Below are positions 60,324 through 64,000 of a DNA stretch of 64,000 bases, piece after piece (position 1 is the first letter of the stretch; each line of letters starts with the position of its first letter). Below the pieces are notes generated by a model. It ran no database searches. It was not told the origin of the DNA and worked only from the letters and a program-made list of their open reading frames with translations. Source of the stretch: Bacteroidales bacterium H5 (GTDB lineage Bacteria; Bacteroidota; Bacteroidia; Bacteroidales; Muribaculaceae); assembly GCA_001701225.1 (NCBI GenBank), contig DAAQ01000017.1:12248-76247 (forward strand), given 5' to 3'. The position numbers and the translations under genes are program-made.

Positions 60324-63032
60324 TCAATTGTTTTCCAGGATGCGCTCGAGTGTCATGGGGTCGACCAGCACCTGGCGGGGCTTGCCACCCTGCGAGGGGC
60401 CTACGATTCCGGCGGCCTCCATCTGGTCCATTATCTTTCCGGCGCGGTTGTAGCCGATAGAGTAGCGGCGCTGCAGCGATGAGGTCGATGCAGTGTCGGT
60501 CTGCACCACCAGGCGGGCACATTCGTCGAAGAGGGGGTCTCTGTCGCCGAGCGATGCCACCGACGCGCCGTCGCCCGACTCGGGGATGTATTCGGGGAGC
60601 TCGTATGCGTGGTCATAACCCACCTGACGGTCTATGAAGTCGCAGATGGCCATCACCTCGGGAGTGTCGATGAATGCGCACTGCACGCGGTCGATCTTGC
60701 CGTTGTTGCTGAAGAGCATGTCGCCGCGTCCGATGAGCTGGTTGGCTCCGGGACGGTCGATGATGGTGCGCGAGTCGACCATCTGGAACACTCGGAACGC
60801 CACACGCCCCGGGAAGTTGGCCTTGATGACGCCGGTGATGACGTTGGTCGAGGGGCGCTGGGTGGCCAGAATCATGTGTATGCCCACGGCACGGGCCTTC
60901 TGGGCGATGCGGGCGATGGGGGTCTCGACCTCCTTCCCGGCGGTCATGATGAGGTCGGCGAACTCGTCGACTATCACCACGATATAGGGCAGGTATCTGT
61001 GACCCTTGGCGGGATTGAGGGCGTGGCGGCAGAACCGCTCGTTATACTCCTTGATGGTGCGCATCGAGGCGTCCTTGAGCAGCGCGTACCGGTTGTCCAT
61101 CTCGACGCAGAGCGAGTTGAGGGTGGCCACGACCTTCGAGGGGTCTGTGATGATGGCGTCCTCCTCGTCGGGGAGCTTGGCCAGATAGTGGCGCTCGAGC
61201 TTGGCGTACAGGCTGAACTCGACCATCTTCGGGTCGACAAGCACGAACTTGAGTTCGGAGGGGTGTTTCTTATAGAGCAGCGAGGCGATGATGGCGTTGA
61301 GGCCGACAGACTTACCCATGCCCGTGGCACCGGCCACGAGCAGGTGGGGCATCTTGCAGAGGTCGGCCACGAAGACCTCGTTCGAGATGGTGCAGCCCAT
61401 GGCCATGGGGAGCTCCATCTTGCAGGTCTGATAGCGCTCCGACTCGATTATCGAGCGCATCGACACCGTCTGGGGCTCCTTGTTGGGTACCTCGATACCG
61501 ATGGTGCCTTTGCCGGGAATGGGGGCGATGATGCGTATGCCCAGGGCGGCGAGGCTCAGGGCGATGTCATCCTCGAGACGCTTTATCTTGGCTATGCGCA
61601 CACCCTCGGCGGGGATAATCTCATAGAGGGTCACGGTGGGGCCCACGGTGGCCTGGATGTGCGAGATGGGTATGCCGTAGTCGTTGAGGGTCTTGGTGAT
61701 GCGGGCCTTGTTACCCTCCATCTCCTCGGTGTCGACGCTGTTGTGGTTGCGCTCGACGGCGCGGAGCAGGTCTATCGAGGGGAACTGATAGTGCGACAGA
61801 TCGGCACGCGGGTCATAGAGTGGCTGTGCCGTGGGCCCGGCTGCACCCTGGATGGCAGCGGGACAGGCAGGGGTGGCGAACAGCGGTTCGTCGGCCTCCT
61901 CAGCCTCGGGTGTCGCGTCTACGGCAGGTGCGGGCGCGGGGCTCGAGAAAAGCGAGGGCTCTTCCTCCTCTTCCACCTCGGCCTCGGGAGCCTCGTGAAC
62001 CATTTCTTCAGGGGCTTCGGGCTGCACCGCCTCCACGACAGGCACCGGGTCTGCTGCCACCGGAATCGAGGGGGCAGCGGGCACGGCTGCGGCCGCCGCG
62101 GCCATCCTCTCGGCTTCGGCGGCGGCTTCCGCCTCTGCGCGGGCTGCGGCCTCGGCCTCGGCGGCAGCCATTCGGGCAGCCTCGGCTTCTGCCTCTTCGG
62201 CTGCGCGGCGAGCCGCGCGCTCGGCACGTTCGCGCTCACGCTCGGCGCGCCGTTCGGCCTGACGCTCGGAGTATTCGGCATAACGTGTCTTGAACGAGCC
62301 TATGGCCCTCGATATTTCCGTGAGATATAGGATGACCAGCATTCCGGCCAGGATAAGGCTGACGCCGACCGCACCCCAGATGCCCGAGATGGTGATGAGC
62401 TTCTGGTTGAGCACGAGGCCGTGAAGGCCGCCCCAGTAGAAGGGGGCCGAGATGCCGTATGTGACCAGTCCGGCTATGACGGACACCGACACGGCGCCGA
62501 GCAGACAGCGCAGTGTGAGGTTCCAGAATCCGGGACGGTAGACCTTGAGCAGCGACAGGCCGCACACCAGCACATAGTAGACCAATATGAACGAGCCCAT
62601 GCCGAGCCAGTCGTATATGAGCGTGTGGGCCAGCCACGCACCGAACGGCCCTCCGGCGTTGCGTATCAGCGTCGGGTCGTAGTCGGCGTTGAGCATGGCG
62701 CTCTGGTCGCTTTTGATGTTCATGAAATATGACAGGCACACGATGAAGGCGTATGCCGCCACGACGACGAGGATGACACCGAGGAACATGGCCGAACGCG
62801 AGTCGCCCAGCATAGCCATGAAGCGGGAAAAGGCTCCGGGGCTTTTCCGTGTCCGGCGCGGAGCGGTCGCGGCCTCGGGCTGCGAAGCCGCAGGGGCCCG
62901 GGGTTCTTCCTCCTCGGGTGTTTCCTCGGGTGCGGGGGCCGTGCGCGTGGTGTCGTTATAGAGTGCGGCGGGGTCGAGACCTGCCGGTTCGGTGTAGGAT
63001 GTCTCGTCGATAGGGGAGTAGGATGAGGACAT
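60324..63032 (-). CDS. ftsK: DNA translocase FtsK/SpoIIIE
   Basis: A 902-residue septal DNA pump for chromosome segregation. Four membrane helices lie between about residues 75 and 250. A charged Ala/Glu/Arg linker (ERAERAARRAAEEAEAEAAR) spans about 265-440. The motor follows with Walker A VAGATGMGKSVGLNAII near residue 567 and the Walker B region IVVIVDEFADLIM. The C-terminal gamma winged helix (LQRRYSIGYNRAGKIMDQME) reads the orientation sequences. Complete. A promoter lies just upstream, and lolA, trxB and the acetyltransferase follow. Confidence 0.95.
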   Translation of the reverse strand: MSSSYSPIDETSYTEPAGLDPAALYNDTTRTAPAPEETPEEEEPRAPAASQPEAATAPRRTRKSPGAFSRFMAMLGDSRSAMFLGVILVVVAAYAFIVCLSYFMNIKSDQSAMLNADYDPTLIRNAGGPFGAWLAHTLIYDWLGMGSFILVYYVLVCGLSLLKVYRPGFWNLTLRCLLGAVSVSVIAGLVTYGISAPFYWGGLHGLVLNQKLITISGIWGAVGVSLILAGMLVILYLTEISRAIGSFKTRYAEYSERQAERRAERERERAERAARRAAEEAEAEAARMAAAEAEAAARAEAEAAAEAERMAAAAAAVPAAPSIPVAADPVPVVEAVQPEAPEEMVHEAPEAEVEEEEEPSLFSSPAPAPAVDATPEAEEADEPLFATPACPAAIQGAAGPTAQPLYDPRADLSHYQFPSIDLLRAVERNHNSVDTEEMEGNKARITKTLNDYGIPISHIQATVGPTVTLYEIIPAEGVRIAKIKRLEDDIALSLAALGIRIIAPIPGKGTIGIEVPNKEPQTVSMRSIIESERYQTCKMELPMAMGCTISNEVFVADLCKMPHLLVAGATGMGKSVGLNAIIASLLYKKHPSELKFVLVDPKMVEFSLYAKLERHYLAKLPDEEDAIITDPSKVVATLNSLCVEMDNRYALLKDASMRTIKEYNERFCRHALNPAKGHRYLPYIVVIVDEFADLIMTAGKEVETPIARIAQKARAVGIHMILATQRPSTNVITGVIKANFPGRVAFRVFQMVDSRTIIDRPGANQLIGRGDMLFSNNGKIDRVQCAFIDTPEVMAICDFIDRQVGYDHAYELPEYIPESGDGASVASLGDRDPLFDECARLVVQTDTASTSSLQRRYSIGYNRAGKIMDQMEAAGIVGPSQGGKPRQVLVDPMTLERILENN

Positions 63033-63076
63033 ATAGGGTGTGTGAGAATGTTGACGACTGATTTATGGATTGAAGA

Positions 63077-63107
63077 GCAAAATTACGAATTTCGCCACAA
63101 TCCGCCA
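63077..63107 (-). promoter_or_regulatory. ftsK promoter
   Basis: On the minus strand TTG, 20 nt, TAATTTTG; leader about 41 nt. Confidence 0.6.
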
Positions 63108-63189
63108 ACCAATTTAACACAAAAAAGATGCCCCGAACAAACCTTGCCGTACGAGTGTTGAAATGATAGTTGAAAACTGAACTGCCACT

Positions 63190-63693
63190 ATGAAAAAAAT
63201 AGGAATCTTCTACGGATCTACCACCGGCACCACCGAAGATGTGGCCGAGGGAATAGCCAAGCGTCTTGGCGTCGATAAAAAGGACATCCACAATGTTGCC
63301 GACACGGCTCCGTCGGCTCTCGGTGACTATGACGTCATCGTGATAGGTGCCAGCACATGGAACGACGGCGACCTCCAGGAGGATATGGCCACATTCCTCG
63401 ACGGAGCGGGCGCCCTTGACCTGCGCGAGAAAGAGGTCGCCATATTCGGATGCGGCGACGAGCAGATGGCCTCGACCTTCTGCAACTCTGTCGGCGAGAT
63501 ATATCACCGCCTGCACGACACACATGCCATGTTCATCGCCCCGTTCGAGAACGACCCCTACACCTACGAGCACTCGGACAGCGACGTCAAGGGGATGATT
63601 GTCGGACTATGCCTCGACAACGTGAACCATCCCGAGGACACGGACGCCCGTCTGGACGCCTGGTGCGAGATAATCAAGGAGGAAATCAAATAG
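63190..63693 (+). CDS. fldA: flavodoxin
   Basis: A 167-residue long-chain flavodoxin, an FMN electron carrier. The phosphate loop is FYGSTTGTTEDVAEGIAKRL near the N-terminus, the first isoalloxazine loop is IGASTWNDGDLQEDM, and the second FGCGDEQMASTFCNSVG. The length and the insert after the second loop place it with FldA. It usually replaces ferredoxin under iron limitation or feeds pyruvate oxidoreductases. No promoter box is clear in the 157-bp divergent gap with ftsK. Confidence 0.92.
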   Translation: MKKIGIFYGSTTGTTEDVAEGIAKRLGVDKKDIHNVADTAPSALGDYDVIVIGASTWNDGDLQEDMATFLDGAGALDLREKEVAIFGCGDEQMASTFCNSVGEIYHRLHDTHAMFIAPFENDPYTYEHSDSDVKGMIVGLCLDNVNHPEDTDARLDAWCEIIKEEIK

Positions 63694-63711
63694 TTAGAAA
63701 ATGTGAATTTT

Positions 63712-63743
63712 TTTGCCGGAATGGGAAATTTTGATTAAATTTG
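63712..63743 (+). promoter_or_regulatory. rpmH promoter
   Basis: TTTG, 20 nt, TAAATTTG; leader about 52 nt to the ATG at 63799. Confidence 0.65.
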
Positions 63744-63798
63744 CACCTCGAATTACGGACAAACGTCTGCATATAATCAAAAACAAACATATACGGCA

Positions 63799-63954
63799 AT
63801 GAAAAGAACGTTCCAACCTTCTAACCGCAAGAGAGTTAACAAGCACGGCTTCCGTGCCCGCATGTCTACACCCGATGGCCGCAAGGTGCTTGCCCGCCGT
63901 CGTGCCAAGGGCCGTCTGCGCCTGACCGTTTCCAGCTCTATCGCCGGGAAATAA
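63799..63954 (+). CDS. rpmH: 50S ribosomal protein L34
   Basis: A 51-residue, very basic protein starting MKRTFQPSNRKRVNKHGFRA and continuing RMSTPDGRKVLARRRAKGRL, the unmistakable L34 sequence. The C-terminus (RLTVSSSIAGK) is slightly longer than in E. coli, as in other Bacteroidetes. It has its own promoter. The last 46 bases of the window after it hold no recognisable feature. Confidence 0.97.
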   Translation: MKRTFQPSNRKRVNKHGFRARMSTPDGRKVLARRRAKGRLRLTVSSSIAGK

Positions 63955-64000
63955 GCCATAGCGCACTCTCTTAAAAAATCGTTTGCAAACAGCAACCGGG

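Noticed and set aside
1..64000. CRISPR array
   Set aside because: The only regular repeat array (31753-31895) has 16-bp units joined without spacers and no cas genes nearby.

Overview
The window reads as a chromosomal segment of a Bacteroidales bacterium. The evidence is the promoter code (TTTG, 18-22 nt, then TAnnTTTG) upstream of many genes, almost no Shine-Dalgarno sequences, a Mfa/Fim-type fimbrial operon, type IX secretion-like C-terminal domains, a PF14121-like porin, a TonB-family barrel, and an L34 protein of the expected type. The GC-rich backbone codon use would fit Muribaculaceae or a relative, but that family placement is an inference.

Layout. 1-12.6 kb: a truncated secreted DUF1593 hydrolase, an AraC regulator, an HdeD-like membrane protein, a periplasmic binding protein with a porin, a secreted GH13 amylase, a TPR protein with glnS, and a LysE exporter. 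12.6-16.6 kb: a GC-rich palindromic repeat, then an AT-richer C25 (gingipain-like) peptidase and a BspA-type leucine-rich repeat protein. 16.7-24.8 kb: tRNA-Gln(CTG), a split chromate transporter, folC, a dus gene, a GIN-domain protein, a polysaccharide flippase and an outer-membrane barrel. 24.9-25.4 kb: a Crp/Fnr regulator.

25.6-33.9 kb is an 8.3-kb integrative arsenic-resistance island. It is bounded by a 14-bp direct repeat (proposed attL/attR) and holds arsR, a lipoprotein thioredoxin-fold protein, an ArsG/CcdA-like permease, a Cys-rich thioredoxin, two ArsP-like permeases, arsC, acr3 and a tyrosine recombinase. Between cargo and integrase lie a 16-bp tandem array and a very strong hairpin. 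To its right are a DUF3800 gene and a MntA/HepT toxin-antitoxin pair whose hepT appears frameshifted, followed by tRNA-Gly(CCC).

36.3-45.2 kb: a small RNA gene, then speA, truA, dnaE, trxA and a TPR lipoprotein. 45.3-56.3 kb: a six-gene fimbrial operon behind a roughly 370-nt leader (DUF3575, DUF3868-like, Mfa1-like shaft, Mfa2/FimB-like anchor and two large lipoproteins likely to be minor or tip subunits). 56.5-57.9 kb: an intact IS4-family insertion sequence with 17-bp inverted repeats and a 9-bp target duplication, inserted in one arm of a palindromic repeat. 58.2-64 kb: ftsK-lolA-trxB-acetyltransferase on the minus strand, then flavodoxin and rpmH.

The least expected signal is a pair of almost identical short RNA genes (about 5568-5633 minus and 36304-36371 plus). 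They sit 30 kb apart, each with its own Bacteroidales promoter and an intrinsic terminator in which one base pair changes from U-A to U-G between copies. Both contain the same six-codon reading frame.
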